DNA from: Escarpia spicata
Taxonomy: Eukaryota; Annelida; Polychaeta; Sabellida; Siboglinidae
Assembly: GCA_963995525.1 (NCBI GenBank)
Contig: OZ023213.1
Coordinates: 41,586,276-41,650,275 of the forward strand
Direction: 5' to 3'
DNA length: 64,000 nt
Below the pieces are notes generated by a model. That model worked only from the letters and a program-made list of their open reading frames with translations. It was not told the origin of the DNA and did not search any database. This document shows, piece by piece, positions 1 to 9,948 of this stretch; the first letter of the stretch is position 1, and each line of letters begins with the position of its first letter. The position numbers were made by a program, and so were the translations under genes.

Positions 1-354
1 GTTTTGAGGCATCAGACTTGTTTATTGCAGCAGTAAAGGACCATGAATTAATCGTATAATTATTGTAAGTAGGAGCTTTGTTATTTTTCAGCTGTACGAG
101 GAAGTTGAATTACTTGTTGCATTTGCCGAGTTGACAGTGGACAGATTAGTCCCACAGAATGTCCGTTTGTTGATAGTTGACACGGCGTGGTTGAAATCGA
201 ATAGTGGTTTCATTATTCCAGTCTTATGAGAAGATTGGGTGGAGTGTTGTAGCGTAGCTAACACTTTTGTGGTTTACAGGTGGTTGACCTTTTGTATTAC
301 TTAAACGTGATATCCGTTTAGTGATTATTTCGTGTGTTGCACTAGTTTGCAAAC
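1..354 (+). other. Partial untranslated leader of unit 1
   Basis: This is the 3' part of the noncoding leader between the primer-binding site and the Gag start; its beginning lies left of the window. No coding similarity is seen. It contains splice-like signals: GTAAGT at 65, a pyrimidine-rich CAG at 89-91, and a CTAAC branch-like motif about 20 bases before a second CAG at 277-279. Leaders of other units differ from it by only a few substitutions. Confidence 0.7.
65..279 (+). promoter_or_regulatory. Possible leader intron
   Basis: A consensus donor (GTAAGT, 65-70) could pair with the acceptor at 277-279, which follows a CTAAC branch-like motif and a T-rich stretch. The product would be a 215-base intron wholly upstream of the Gag start at 355. 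The nearer CAG at 89-91 would give only 27 bases, too short for an intron. The motifs recur in every unit, but recent homogenisation means this is not evidence of selection. Confidence 0.25.
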
Positions 355-492
355 ATGGATCTTGCTCAATTGATTGAGTTAGGCGAGAAGTTAGGGTTAA
401 CAGGTCCCGAACTTCAGGCATTTGTTCGCGATGAACAAGGAACCGCCCGGGCTGAGCGACAGGCCGCTCGCGAGGCGGAGAAAGAGAGGCTC

Positions 493-516
493 TAGGCCGA
501 GCTCCGAGAAAAGTAG
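493..516 (+). other. Paired in-frame TAG codons in gag
   Basis: TAG at 493-495 and at 514-516 interrupt the Glu/Arg/Ala-rich helical part of Gag in the frame that starts at 355 and is open again from 517. The same two codons occur in all 20 copies, so they predate amplification of the array. Confidence 0.9.
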
Positions 517-1293
517 GCGGCAAGGCAGGCCGATATGGAGATACGCGCGAGTGAAATGGAGCATGAAGAAAAGATGGCCAGGCTCCACAACGAGGCTACG
601 ACCGTAGAGAACCGAGATTCGGTGAGTAATGCTTCAGCCATTACTAAGGGAATCTGTAGTCCTCCGTTACCCTGTTTTAACGAAGACAAGGATTCGATTG
701 ATGTATATCTCCAGCGATTTGAAAGATATGCTGAAAACCAGGGTTGGGAGCGTGAGAATTACGCTATATTTCTGAGCGCATTGTTATCCAGTCATGCACT
801 GGAAGTTTATTCCCGTTCCCCAATTTCCGTGGCCAACGATTATGACCAGTAAAGCAAGCATTGCTAGGATGGTACCGACTGACTGTAGGCGATTTTCGTA
901 AGAAGCTTTACACCTGTTCTCTAAATTCGACCGAAACAGTGTCGCAGTATTTTGCTCGTATGGAGCATTATTTGACTCAGTGGATTTCTTTGTCAAACAT
1001 TAATGAGTCTTTCGAGGGTCTTAAGGAACTCATTCTGAGAAAGCAATTCTTGTTTATGTGCCCTAGGGAACTGTCCGTGTTTCTGAGAGAACACAAACCG
1101 ATGGGGAAAGAGAATTTGTTTAGAGTTGGTGAGAACATTTACAGATGCCCATTCATCATATGGTAAACGGGAAAATCGTAGAGACCGAGTCCGACCCACT
1201 CTCGTCCCTTCACCCGTCCCGAAAAGTAGATCAGGGGAGGGGAGATACCCTATTTCTAGCCCTACCCTGCGGCCCGTTCCTCCGCCGCGTACA

Positions 1294-1335
1294 TGTTTCC
1301 TTTGTAATCGGCCAGGTCACATCGCGAGACAGTGT
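1294..1335 (+). other. CCHC zinc knuckle remnant (nucleocapsid)
   Basis: The translated motif is CFLCNRPGHIARQC, a perfect CX2CX4HX4C zinc knuckle, preceded by a basic, Pro-rich linker. In retroelements this motif binds genomic RNA during packaging. It is the best-preserved domain of the unit and is intact in every full copy in the window (for example 4492-4533 in unit 2). Confidence 0.95.
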
Positions 1336-1539
1336 ACAGTGGGAGTGCAGAATAGGAATCCTCCACCGCAAAGGATGAAACCAGTGGTTGGGAATTGTGC
1401 AGTTGTGCTAAACCAGAATTCCCCTAGTCACCAATGTCCTGTGGGTGGGACTGATGTCACGTTGCAATGTGGATGTAAGATCCCCGTAATTGCTAGTGCT
1501 TGTGCACAACATGACTACAGTTGTAACTTACCGGTTGTA

Positions 1540-1977
1540 GAGGGGTATGTGGGGAGATCCCCAGTGAAAGTACTACGCGACAGCGGGTGTAACGGAGTCG
1601 TTGTACGACGTAGCCTAGTTCCGGAAGATCAGTTAACTGGGAAAACCAGTCTCTATGCTGATGGACCGATCCGTCATTGAAGTCCCGACTGCCCGGTGCT
1701 ATGTGAGAGTTCTCACATAGTTCTCACATAGGGCTTCAATTTCTCCTGTGAAATTGAAGCCCTATGTCTAAACAACCCCGTTTATGATTTAGTAATTGGC
1801 AATGTTGATGAACTAAATTTGCCCTGTTCCGATAACAGTGAAGGTTCTCCTTTTCGAGTAACCAAGTCAGATAGTGTCCCCGTTACAGTTGAGGCCCCTT
1901 TGAATGACACCCCAATCACTGGTTGTGCTGTAGAAACCCGTGCTCAACGGGAGCGCCTTTCCAACCCACAAAACCTT
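1540..1977 (+). pseudogene. Retropepsin (protease) remnant
   Basis: The segment after the knuckle contains VKVLRDSGCNGVVVRRSLV, with the catalytic Asp at 1579 in a DSG triad, matching the aspartic protease of Ty3/gypsy elements. A conserved C-terminal patch, NNPVYDLVIGNVD, is readable around 1770-1810 in the same frame. Between the two, the frame slips near 1655 and an inverted duplication inserts stops, so no continuous protease can be read. The linker VETRAQRERLSNPQN ends this stretch before a stop at 1978. Confidence 0.85.
1699..1767 (+). repeat. Nested inverted duplications (hairpins) inside the protease remnant
   Basis: A 10-base arm at 1699-1708 is followed by its reverse complement at 1711-1720 and again at 1722-1731. 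A perfect 18-base arm at 1726-1743 pairs with 1750-1767 across a 6-base loop. The right arm is protease coding sequence and the left arm is its inverted copy, so the structure looks like fold-back template switching rather than a functional signal. Units 5-13, 18 and 19 carry three extra bases in the first loop; units 1-4 and 14-17 do not. Confidence 0.9.
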
Positions 1978-2179
1978 TGATAGTGCCTCAAGTTGTTGGT
2001 GCGATGATTTCTTGAGAGTGCAAAAGGGGGATGAGACCTTGAAGAAATGCTTTGATTCGGCTGAAGAGACTAAAGGGAAACCTAAGGGAAAACAAACAAG
2101 TCAATTCGTGATCAAAAGGGGGCTGCTTTATTGTCTGTATCATTCGCGCGAAACCGTTCATCCGACTTCTCGATCGTTT
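1974..2179 (+). pseudogene. Pre-integrase segment (pol fragment)
   Basis: Readable pieces are PLIVPQVVGA (1974-2003, one frame) and then, after a 13 bp deletion, DDFLRVQKGDETLKKC and FVIKRGLLYCLYH in another frame. Spacing and pattern (a residue-poor Asp-x-x-Leu helix, then Phe-x-x-x-x-Gly-Leu-Leu-Tyr) match the region just N-terminal to the integrase zinc-binding domain of gypsy elements. The HHCC domain that should follow is absent. Type C units keep the 13 bases and read through this region in one frame. Confidence 0.7.
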
Positions 2180-2387
2180 GCGACAGGGCAAGACCTCTCG
2201 ATCGAATTCGTAGCGGCCGGCGGTAAGCGTCTACTGCCCGGCTTCGTCTTCCAGTTGTACGAAGGCAATCGTCAAGTGCCCGGCTTCATCACTCGTGCGG
2301 CCGAGATACACCGTTCTAATTGTGTTCTGAGCTCGGCGTCTCGACTTCAACGAATGTTCGTATATATTCGAGATGGGACTAGCCCAG
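2180..2387 (+). other. GC-rich tail of the internal region, unrecognised
   Basis: This stretch links the pol fragment to the LTR and must span or follow the large pol deletion. Its frame remains open from the pre-integrase segment into the LTR (stop at 2405-2407), but no integrase, RT, RNase H or Env motif is visible on either strand. Two copies of TGCCCGGCTTC (about 2233 and 2277) form a short internal direct repeat. A weak purine run (GAGATGGGA, about 2370-2378) is the only polypurine-tract candidate. Confidence 0.5.
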
Positions 2388-2774
2388 TGTCAATGTGTAT
2401 TTTCTGATTGAATGTATCTATTATTTGCTGTATTATGATTGGTAGTTATCTGTGTTTTGAAGTGAGGTATTTTTACCCTTGAAGTATTCACATATATATG
2501 TATATATGTGTGTGTGTTGTAACAGATTACTGTAATGAGAGTCCGCGATGACTAGCTTATACTGTGTATTTATATTATGGAAGTTATTCTTAAATAACAC
2601 TTGGCGCCTAGTGTATGATCGTGTAGCGGTATAATCCACCTTAGAAAGGAAGTGGAATTTGATAATCGAAAGACTCAGTGTTATTGTTTATGTTCTATTA
2701 AGATTTGATTACGGGATTTCTTTATTCTGTTTATTTTGTTAATCGAGATATTTACCAAAAGAAAGATAACTTGT

Positions 2775-2780
2775 AATAAA
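2775..2780 (+). promoter_or_regulatory. AATAAA polyadenylation-like signal in LTR
   Basis: AATAAA lies about 80 bases upstream of the TATA box, followed by T-rich sequence. If real it sits in U3, upstream of transcription start, which is an uncommon order. Confidence 0.35.
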
Positions 2781-2852
2781 GTTTATTAAATTTTCCTCGT
2801 TCTTGGTCGCTTGTTCACGAAAACCGTTCTTTCTCATATGCGTTGACCTTGA

Positions 2853-2860
2853 TATATAAG
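2853..2860 (+). promoter_or_regulatory. TATA box of LTR subtype a
   Basis: TATATAAG, about 55 bases before the LTR end, is a plausible core promoter. In subtype b LTRs the same site reads CATATATATG. Confidence 0.4.
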
Positions 2861-2913
2861 AACCCTACTAGACTGAGCCATCTAGTGTACGGAGACCTCG
2901 CTAATCCGAGACA

Positions 2914-3552
2914 TAATTGGGGGCTCGTACGCGGGATTCCGGCGAGGGGGAAATTAAAATAACACCTTCGGTCAACGCTATGAATTGCGGGTAACACGTG
3001 ACGGCAACATAGAACATGCCTGAGAACTTAGCTGCACTCTGGTTCCGTGGAATGTCAGCGTTGTTCCGTGGCTAGAGACGAAACCTACATCTATTCCAGT
3101 AGCTGTAGTGTAGGGTAATTCACATGCCCCTTGTCGGTTCTGCCCGGACTTAATTCTGAGTCCCATATGTCTCGTTATATTTATAGTGTGTCATTCACGT
3201 TTTGAGGCATCAGACTTGTTTATTGCAGCAGTAAAGGACCATGAATTAATCGTATAATTATTGTAAGTAGGAGCTTTGTTATTTTTCAGCTGTACGAGGA
3301 AGTTGAATTACTTGTTGCATTTGCCGAGTTGACAGTGGACAGATTAGTCCCACAGAATGTCCGTTTGTTGATAGTTGACACGGCGTGGTTGAAATCGAAT
3401 AGTGGTTTCATTATTCCAGTCTTATGAGAAGATTGGGTGGAGTGTTGTAGCGTAGCTAACACTTTTGTGGTTTACAGGTGGTTGACCTTTTGTATTACTT
3501 AAACGTGATATCCGTTTAGTGATTATTTCGTGTGTTGCACTAGTTTGCAAAC
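2914..3552 (+). other. Unit 2 leader, first complete leader in the window
   Basis: This 639-base stretch runs from the LTR end to the Gag start. It begins with the primer-binding site and otherwise holds no recognised coding sequence. Leaders carry subtype markers: type D leaders read GAGTTGGCAG and CCGTGTGTTG where others read GAGTTGACAG and CCGTTTGTTG. Confidence 0.75.
2918..2928 (+). promoter_or_regulatory. Primer-binding site, tRNA-Pro type
   Basis: TGGGGGCTCGT is the exact complement of the CCA tail, discriminator and acceptor strand of the usual eukaryotic tRNA-Pro. The next bases (ACGCGGGATT) resemble, but do not exactly match, the expected T-arm complement. It starts four bases after each LTR and is unchanged at every LTR-leader junction in the window. 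Confidence 0.75.
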
Positions 3553-5585
3553 ATGGATCTTGCTCAATTGATTGAGTTAGGCGAGAAGTTAGGGTTAACA
3601 GGTCCCGAACTTCAGGCATTTGTTCGCGATGAACAAGGAACCGCCCGGGCTGAGAGAAAGGCCGCTCGCGAGGCGGAGAAAGAGAGGCTCTAGGCCGAGC
3701 TCCGAGAAAAGTAGGCGGCAAGGCAGGCCGATATGGAGATACGCGCGAGTGAAATGGAGCATGAAGAAAAGATGGCCAGGCTCCACAACGAGGCTACGAC
3801 CGTAGAGAACCGAGATTCGGTGAGTAATGCTTCAGCCATTACTAAGGGAATCCGTAGTCCTCCGTTACCCTGTTTTAACGAAGACAAGGATTCGATTGAT
3901 GTATATCTCCAGCGATTTGAAAGATATGCTGAAAACCAGGGTTGGGAGCGTGAGAATTACGCTATATTTCTGAGCGCATTGTTATCCAGTCATGCACTGG
4001 AAGTTTATTCCCGTTCCCCAATTTCCGTGGCCAACGATTATGACCAGTAAAGCAAGCATTGCTAGGATGGTACCGACTGACTGTAGGCGATTTTCGTAAG
4101 AAGCTTTACACCTGTTCTCTAAATTCGACCGAAACAGTGTCGCAGTATTTTGCTCGTATGGAGCATTATTTGACTCAGTGGATTTCTTTGTCAAACATTA
4201 ATGAGTCTTTCGAGGGTCTTAAGGAACTCATTCTGAGAAAGCAATTCTTGTTTATGTGCCCTAGGGAACTGTCCGTGTTTCTGAGAGAACACAAACCGAT
4301 GGGGAAAGAGAATTTGTTTAGAGTTGGTGAGAACATTTACAGATGCCCATTCATCATATGGTAAACGGGAAAATCGTAGAGACCGAGTCCGACCCACTCT
4401 CGTCCCTTCACCCGTCCCGAAAAGTAGATCAGGGGAGGGGAGATACCCTATTTCTAGCCCTACCCTGCGGCCCGTTCCTCCGCCGCGTACATGTTTCCTT
4501 TGTAATCGGCCAGGTCACATCGCGAGACAGTGTACAGTGGGAGTGCAGAATAGGAATCCTCCACCGCAAAGGATGAAACCAGTGGTTGGGAATTGTGCAG
4601 TTGTGCTAAACCAGAATTCCCCTAGTCACCAATGTCCTGTGGGTGGGACTGATGTCACGTTGCAATGTGGATGTAAGATCCCCGTAATTGCTAGTGCTTG
4701 TGCACAACATGACTACAGTTGTAACTTACCGGTTGTAGAGGGGTATGTGGGGAGATCCCCAGTGAAAGTACTACGCGACAGCGGGTGTAACGGAGTCGTT
4801 GTACGACGTAGCCTAGTTCCGGAAGATCAGTTAACTGGGAAAACCAGTCTCTATGCTGATGGACCGATCCGTCATTGAAGTCCCGACTGCCCGGTGCTAT
4901 GTGAGAGTTCTCACATAGTTCTCACATAGGGCTTCAATTTCTCCTGTGAAATTGAAGCCCTATGTCTAAACAACCCCGTTTATGATTTAGTAATTGGCAA
5001 TGTTGATGAACTAAATTTGCCCTGTTCCGATAACAGTGAAGGTTCTCCTTTTCGAGTAACCAAGTCAGATAGTGTCCCCGTTACAGTTGAGGCCCCTTTG
5101 AATGACACCCCAATCACTGGTTGTGCTGTAGAAACCCGTGCTCAACGGGAGCGCCTTTCCAACCCACAAAACCTTTGATAGTGCCTCAAGTTGTTGGTGC
5201 GATGATTTCTTGAGAGTGCAAAAGGGGGATGAGACCTTGAAGAAATGCTTTGATTCGGCTGAAGAGACTAAAGGGAAACCTAAGGGAAAACAAACAAGTC
5301 AATTCGTGATCAAAAGGGGGCTGCTTTATTGTCTGTATCATTCGCGCGAAACCGTTCATCCGACTTCTCGATCGTTTGCGACAGGGCAAGACCTCTCGAT
5401 CGAATTCGTAGCGGCCGGCGGTAAGCGTCTACTGCCCGGCTTCGTCTTCCAGTTGTACGAAGGCAATCGTCAAGTGCCCGGCTTCATCACTCGTGCGGCC
5501 GAGATACACCGTTCTAATTGTGTTCTGAGCTCGGCGTCTCGACTTCAACGAATGTTCGTATATATTCGAGATGGGACTAGCCCAG
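3553..5585 (+). pseudogene. Unit 2 gag-pro-pol pseudogene, type B
   Basis: It differs from unit 1 mainly in gag, where Ser-Asp-Arg codons after the Gly-Leu pair of the shifted frame read Arg-Glu-Arg (about 3652), and where an Ile-Arg-Ser replaces Ile-Cys-Ser (about 3851). The knuckle is at 4492-4533 and the DSG at 4777. It has lost the 13 bases in the pol fragment but kept the 14 bases of the protease region. Confidence 0.88.
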
Positions 5586-6111
5586 TGTCAATGTGTATTT
5601 TCTGATTGAATGTATCTATTATTTGCTGTATTATGATTGGTAGTTATCTGTGTTTTGAAGTGAGGTATTTTTACCCTTGAAGTATTCACATATATATGTA
5701 TATATGTGTGTGTGTTGTAACAGATTACTGTAATGAGAGTCCGCGATGACTAGCTTATACTGTGTATTTATATTATGGAAGTTATTCTTAAATAACACTT
5801 GGCGCCTAGTGTATGATCGTGTAGCGGTATAATCCACCTTAGAAAAGAAGTGGAATTTGATAATCGAAAGACTCAGTGTTATTGTTTATGTTCTATTAAG
5901 ATTTGATTACGGGATTTCTTTATTCTGTTTATTTTGTTAATCGAGATATTTACCAAAAGAAAGATATCTTGTAATAAAGTTTATTAAATTGTCCTCGTTC
6001 TTTGTCGCTTGTTCACGAAAACCGTTCTTTCTCATATGCGTTGAACTTCATATATATGAACCCTACTAGACTGAGCCATCTAGTGTACGGAGACCTCGCT
6101 AATCCGAGACA
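5586..6111 (+). mobile_element. LTR 2 (subtype b)
   Basis: Subtype b is marked by GATATCTTG, ATTGTCCTCG, TCTTTGTCGC and GAACTTCATATATATG in the second half. A private change gives GAAAAGAAG near 5844. The leader of unit 3 follows to 6750. Confidence 0.65.
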
Positions 6112-6750
6112 TAATTGGGGGCTCGTACGCGGGATTCCGGCGAGGGGGAAATTAAAATAACACCTTCGGTCAACGCTATGAATTGCGGGTAACACGTGAC
6201 GGCAACATAGAACATGCCTGAGAACTTAGCTGCACTCTGGTTCCGTGGAATGTCAGCGTTGTTCCGTGGCTAGAGACGAAACCTACATCTATTCCAGTAG
6301 CTGTAGTGTAGGGTAATTCACATGCCCCTTGTCGGTTCTGCCCGGACTTAATTCTGAGTCCCATATGTCTCGTTATATTTATAGTGTGTCATTCACGTTT
6401 TGAGGCATCAGACTTGTTTATTGCAGCAGTAAAGGACCATGAATTAATCGTATAATTATTGTAAGTAGGAGCTTTGTTATTTTTCAGCTGTACGAGGAAG
6501 TTGAATTACTTGTTGCATTTGCCGAGTTGACAGTGGACAGATTAGTCCCACAGAATGTCCGTTTGTTGATAGTTGACACGGCGTGGTTGAAATCGAATAG
6601 TGGTTTCATTATTCCAGTCTTATGAGAAGATTGGGTGGAGTGTTGTAGCGTAGCTAACACTTTTGTGGTTTACAGGTGGTTGACCTTTTGTATTACTTAA
6701 ACGTGATATCCGTTTAGTGATTATTTCGTGTGTTGCACTAGTTTGCAAAC

Positions 6751-8783
6751 ATGGATCTTGCTCAATTGATTGAGTTAGGCGAGAAGTTAGGGTTAACAGG
6801 TCCCGAACTTCAGGCATTTGTTCGCGATGAACAAGGAACCGCCCGGGCTGAGCGACAGGCCGCTCGCGAGGCGGAGAAAGAGAGGCTCTAGGCCGAGCTC
6901 CGAGAAAAGTAGGCGGCAAGGCAGGCCGATATGGAGATACGCGCGAGTGAAATGGAGCATGAAGAAAAGATGGCCAGGCTCCACAACGAGGCTACGACCG
7001 TAGAGAACCGAGATTCGGTGAGTAATGCTTCAGCCATTACTAAGGGAATCTGTAGTCCTCCGTTACCCTGTTTTAACGAAGACAAGGATTCGATTGATGT
7101 ATATCTCCAGCGATTTGAAAGATATGCTGAAAACCAGGGTTGGGAGCGTGAGAATTACGCTATATTTCTGAGCGCATTGTTATCCAGTCATGCACTGGAA
7201 GTTTATTCCCGTTCCCCAATTTCCGTGGCCAACGATTATGACCAGTAAAGCAAGCATTGCTAGGATGGTACCGACTGACTGTAGGCGATTTTCGTAAGAA
7301 GCTTTACACCTGTTCTCTAAATTCGACCGAAACAGTGTCGCAGTATTTTGCTCGTATGGAGCATTATTTGACTCAGTGGATTTCTTTGTCAAACATTAAT
7401 GAGTCTTTCGAGGGTCTTAAGGAACTCATTCTGAGAAAGCAATTCTTGTTTATGTGCCCTAGGGAACTGTCCGTGTTTCTGAGAGAACACAAACCGATGG
7501 GGAAAGAGAATTTGTTTAGAGTTGGTGAGAACATTTACAGATGCCCATTCATCATATGGTAAACGGGAAAATCGTAGAGACCGAGTCCGACCCACTCTCG
7601 TCCCTTCACCCGTCCCGAAAAGTAGATCAGGGGAGGGGAGATACCCTATTTCTAGCCCTACCCTGCGGCCCGTTCCTCCGCCGCGTACATGTTTCCTTTG
7701 TAATCGGCCAGGTCACATCGCGAGACAGTGTACAGTGGGAGTGCAGAATAGGAATCCTCCACCGCAAAGGATGAAACCAGTGGTTGGGAATTGTGCAGTT
7801 GTGCTAAACCAGAATTCCCCTAGTCACCAATGTCCTGTGGGTGGGACTGATGTCACGTTGCAATGTGGATGTAAGATCCCCGTAATTGCTAGTGCTTGTG
7901 CACAACATGACTACAGTTGTAACTTACCGGTTGTAGAGGGGTATGTGGGGAGATCCCCAGTGAAAGTACTACGCGACAGCGGGTGTAACGGAGTCGTTGT
8001 ACGACGTAGCCTAGTTCCGGAAGATCAGTTAACTGGGAAAACCAGTCTCTATGCTGATGGACCGATCCGTCATTGAAGTCCCGACTGCCCGGTGCTATGT
8101 GAGAGTTCTCACATAGTTCTCACATAGGGCTTCAATTTCTCCTGTGAAATTGAAGCCCTATGTCTAAACAACCCCGTTTATGATTTAGTAATTGGCAATG
8201 TTGATGAACTAAATTTGCCCTGTTCCGATAACAGTGAAGGTTCTCCTTTTCGAGTAACCAAGTCAGATAGTGTCCCCGTTACAGTTGAGGCCCCTTTGAA
8301 TGACACCCCAATCACTGGTTGTGCTGTAGAAACCCGTGCTCAACGGGAGCGCCTTTCCAACCCACAAAACCTTTGATAGTGCCTCAAGTTGTTGGTGCGA
8401 TGATTTCTTGAGAGTGCAAAAGGGGGATGAGACCTTGAAGAAATGCTTTGATTCGGCTGAAGAGACTAAAGGGAAACCTAAGGGAAAACAAACAAGTCAA
8501 TTCGTGATCAAAAGGGGGCTGCTTTATTGTCTGTATCATTCGCGCGAAACCGTTCATCCGACTTCTCGATCGTTTGCGACAGGGCAAGACCTCTCGATCG
8601 AATTCGTAGCGGCCGGCGGTAAGCGTCTACTGCCCGGCTTCGTCTTCCAGTTGTACGAAGGCAATCGTCAAGTGCCCGGCTTCATCACTCGTGCGGCCGA
8701 GATACACCGTTCTAATTGTGTTCTGAGCTCGGCGTCTCGACTTCAACGAATGTTCGTATATATTCGAGATGGGACTAGCCCAG
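6751..8783 (+). pseudogene. Unit 3 gag-pro-pol pseudogene, type A
   Basis: By eye it is the same as unit 1 at an offset of 6396 bases, including the Ile-Cys-Ser variant, both TAG codons and the short (no GGA) hairpin loop. No private lesion was found. Confidence 0.88.
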
Positions 8784-9309
8784 TGTCAATGTGTATTTTC
8801 TGATTGAATGTATCTATTATTTGCTGTATTATGATTGGTAGTTATCTGTGTTTTGAAGTGAGGTATTTTTACCCTTGAAGTATTCACATATATATGTATA
8901 TATGTGTGTGTGTTGTAACAGATTACTGTAATGAGAGTCCGCGATGACTAGCTTATACTGTGTATTTATATTATGGAAGTTATTCTTAAATAACACTTGG
9001 CGCCTAGTGTATGATCGTGTAGCGGTATAATCCACCTTAGAAAGGAAGTGGAATTTGATAATCGAAAGACTCAGTGTTATTGTTTATGTTCTATTAAGAT
9101 TTGATTACGGGATTTCTTTATTCTGTTTATTTTGTTAATCGAGATATTTACCAAAAGAAAGATAACTTGTAATAAAGTTTATTAAATTTTCCTCGTTCTT
9201 GGTCGCTTGTTCACGAAAACCGTTCTTTCTCATATGCGTTGACCTTGATATATAAGAACCCTACTAGACTGAGCCATCTAGTGTACGGAGACCTCGCTAA
9301 TCCGAGACA
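8784..9309 (+). mobile_element. LTR 3 (subtype a)
   Basis: It matches LTR 1, with TATATAAG and a GAGACA end. The leader of unit 4 follows to 9948. Confidence 0.65.
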
Positions 9310-9948
9310 TAATTGGGGGCTCGTACGCGGGATTCCGGCGAGGGGGAAATTAAAATAACACCTTCGGTCAACGCTATGAATTGCGGGTAACACGTGACGG
9401 CAACATAGAACATGCCTGAGAACTTAGCTGCACTCTGGTTCCGTGGAATGTCAGCGTTGTTCCGTGGCTAGAGACGAAACCTACATCTATTCCAGTAGCT
9501 GTAGTGTAGGGTAATTCACATGCCCCTTGTCGGTTCTGCCCGGACTTAATTCTGAGTCCCATATGTCTCGTTATATTTATAGTGTGTCATTCACGTTTTG
9601 AGGCATCAGACTTGTTTATTGCAGCAGTAAAGGACCATGAATTAATCGTATAATTATTGTAAGTAGGAGCTTTGTTATTTTTCAGCTGTACGAGGAAGTT
9701 GAATTACTTGTTGCATTTGCCGAGTTGACAGTGGACAGATTAGTCCCACAGAATGTCCGTTTGTTGATAGTTGACACGGCGTGGTTGAAATCGAATAGTG
9801 GTTTCATTATTCCAGTCTTATGAGAAGATTGGGTGGAGTGTTGTAGCGTAGCTAACACTTTTGTGGTTTACAGGTGGTTGACCTTTTGTATTACTTAAAC
9901 GTGATATCCGTTTAGTGATTATTTCGTGTGTTGCACTAGTTTGCAAAC

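Larger units (their letters stand above)
355..2387 (+). pseudogene. Unit 1 gag-pro-(truncated pol) pseudogene, type A
   Basis: The Gag start is at 355 (MDLAQLIELG). A charged helical segment follows, broken by TAG codons at 493 and 514. The capsid-like region (from about 535) carries the pattern DVYLQRFERYA, typical of SCAN-related gypsy Gag. One base is missing near 850 and one is extra near 1143, so the middle (852-1143) lies in a shifted frame and the original frame then resumes. A CCHC knuckle (1294-1335) and a protease DSG (1579-1587) follow. Frame breaks near 1655 and 1975, an inverted duplication (1699-1767) and a 13 bp deletion near 2004 damage the rest. Pre-integrase sequence comes straight after protease; the integrase core, RT and RNase H are absent. 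Known family logic: Gag packages RNA, protease matures Gag-Pol. Neither can be made intact here. Confidence 0.88.
2388..2913 (+). mobile_element. LTR 1 (subtype a, 526 bp)
   Basis: The proposed boundaries are TGTCA at 2388 and GAGACA at 2913. Other copies end in GTGACA, giving a TGTCA...TGACA inverted terminal repeat, and the 3' end is fixed by the satellite junction at 18908 and by the primer-binding site starting four bases downstream. The 5' boundary is less certain. Inside are an AT/GT microsatellite (2491-2518), AATAAA (2775-2780) and a TATATAAG box (2853-2860). Confidence 0.65.

Noticed and set aside
65..91. 27-base intron between GTAAGT and the first CAG
   Set aside because: It is below the length usable by normal splicing.
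224..523. Minus-strand 99-codon open frame present in every unit
   Set aside because: It overlaps the leader and gag in antisense, has no recognisable domain, and its persistence is explained by near-identity of the units.
1145..1378. 77-codon plus-strand frame overlapping the zinc-knuckle region
   Set aside because: It is an out-of-frame shadow of the knuckle-coding frame and has no domain of its own.
1726..1767. Rho-independent terminator or structured RNA at the strong hairpin
   Set aside because: There is no U-run, the locus is eukaryotic, and the right arm is protease coding sequence with an inverted copy beside it.
2190..2225. Cloning-vector polylinker (adjacent PvuI, EcoRI and NotI-like sites)
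   Set aside because: It occurs at the same place in every unit with natural substitutions (GGCTGG, GTCTGG), so it is part of the element.
2536..2913. Shorter LTR starting at TGAGAGTCC, suggested by the truncation at 21026
   Set aside because: TGTCA at 2388 pairs with the TGACA end, and the truncation point lacks the TG; still, the 5' boundary is not certain.
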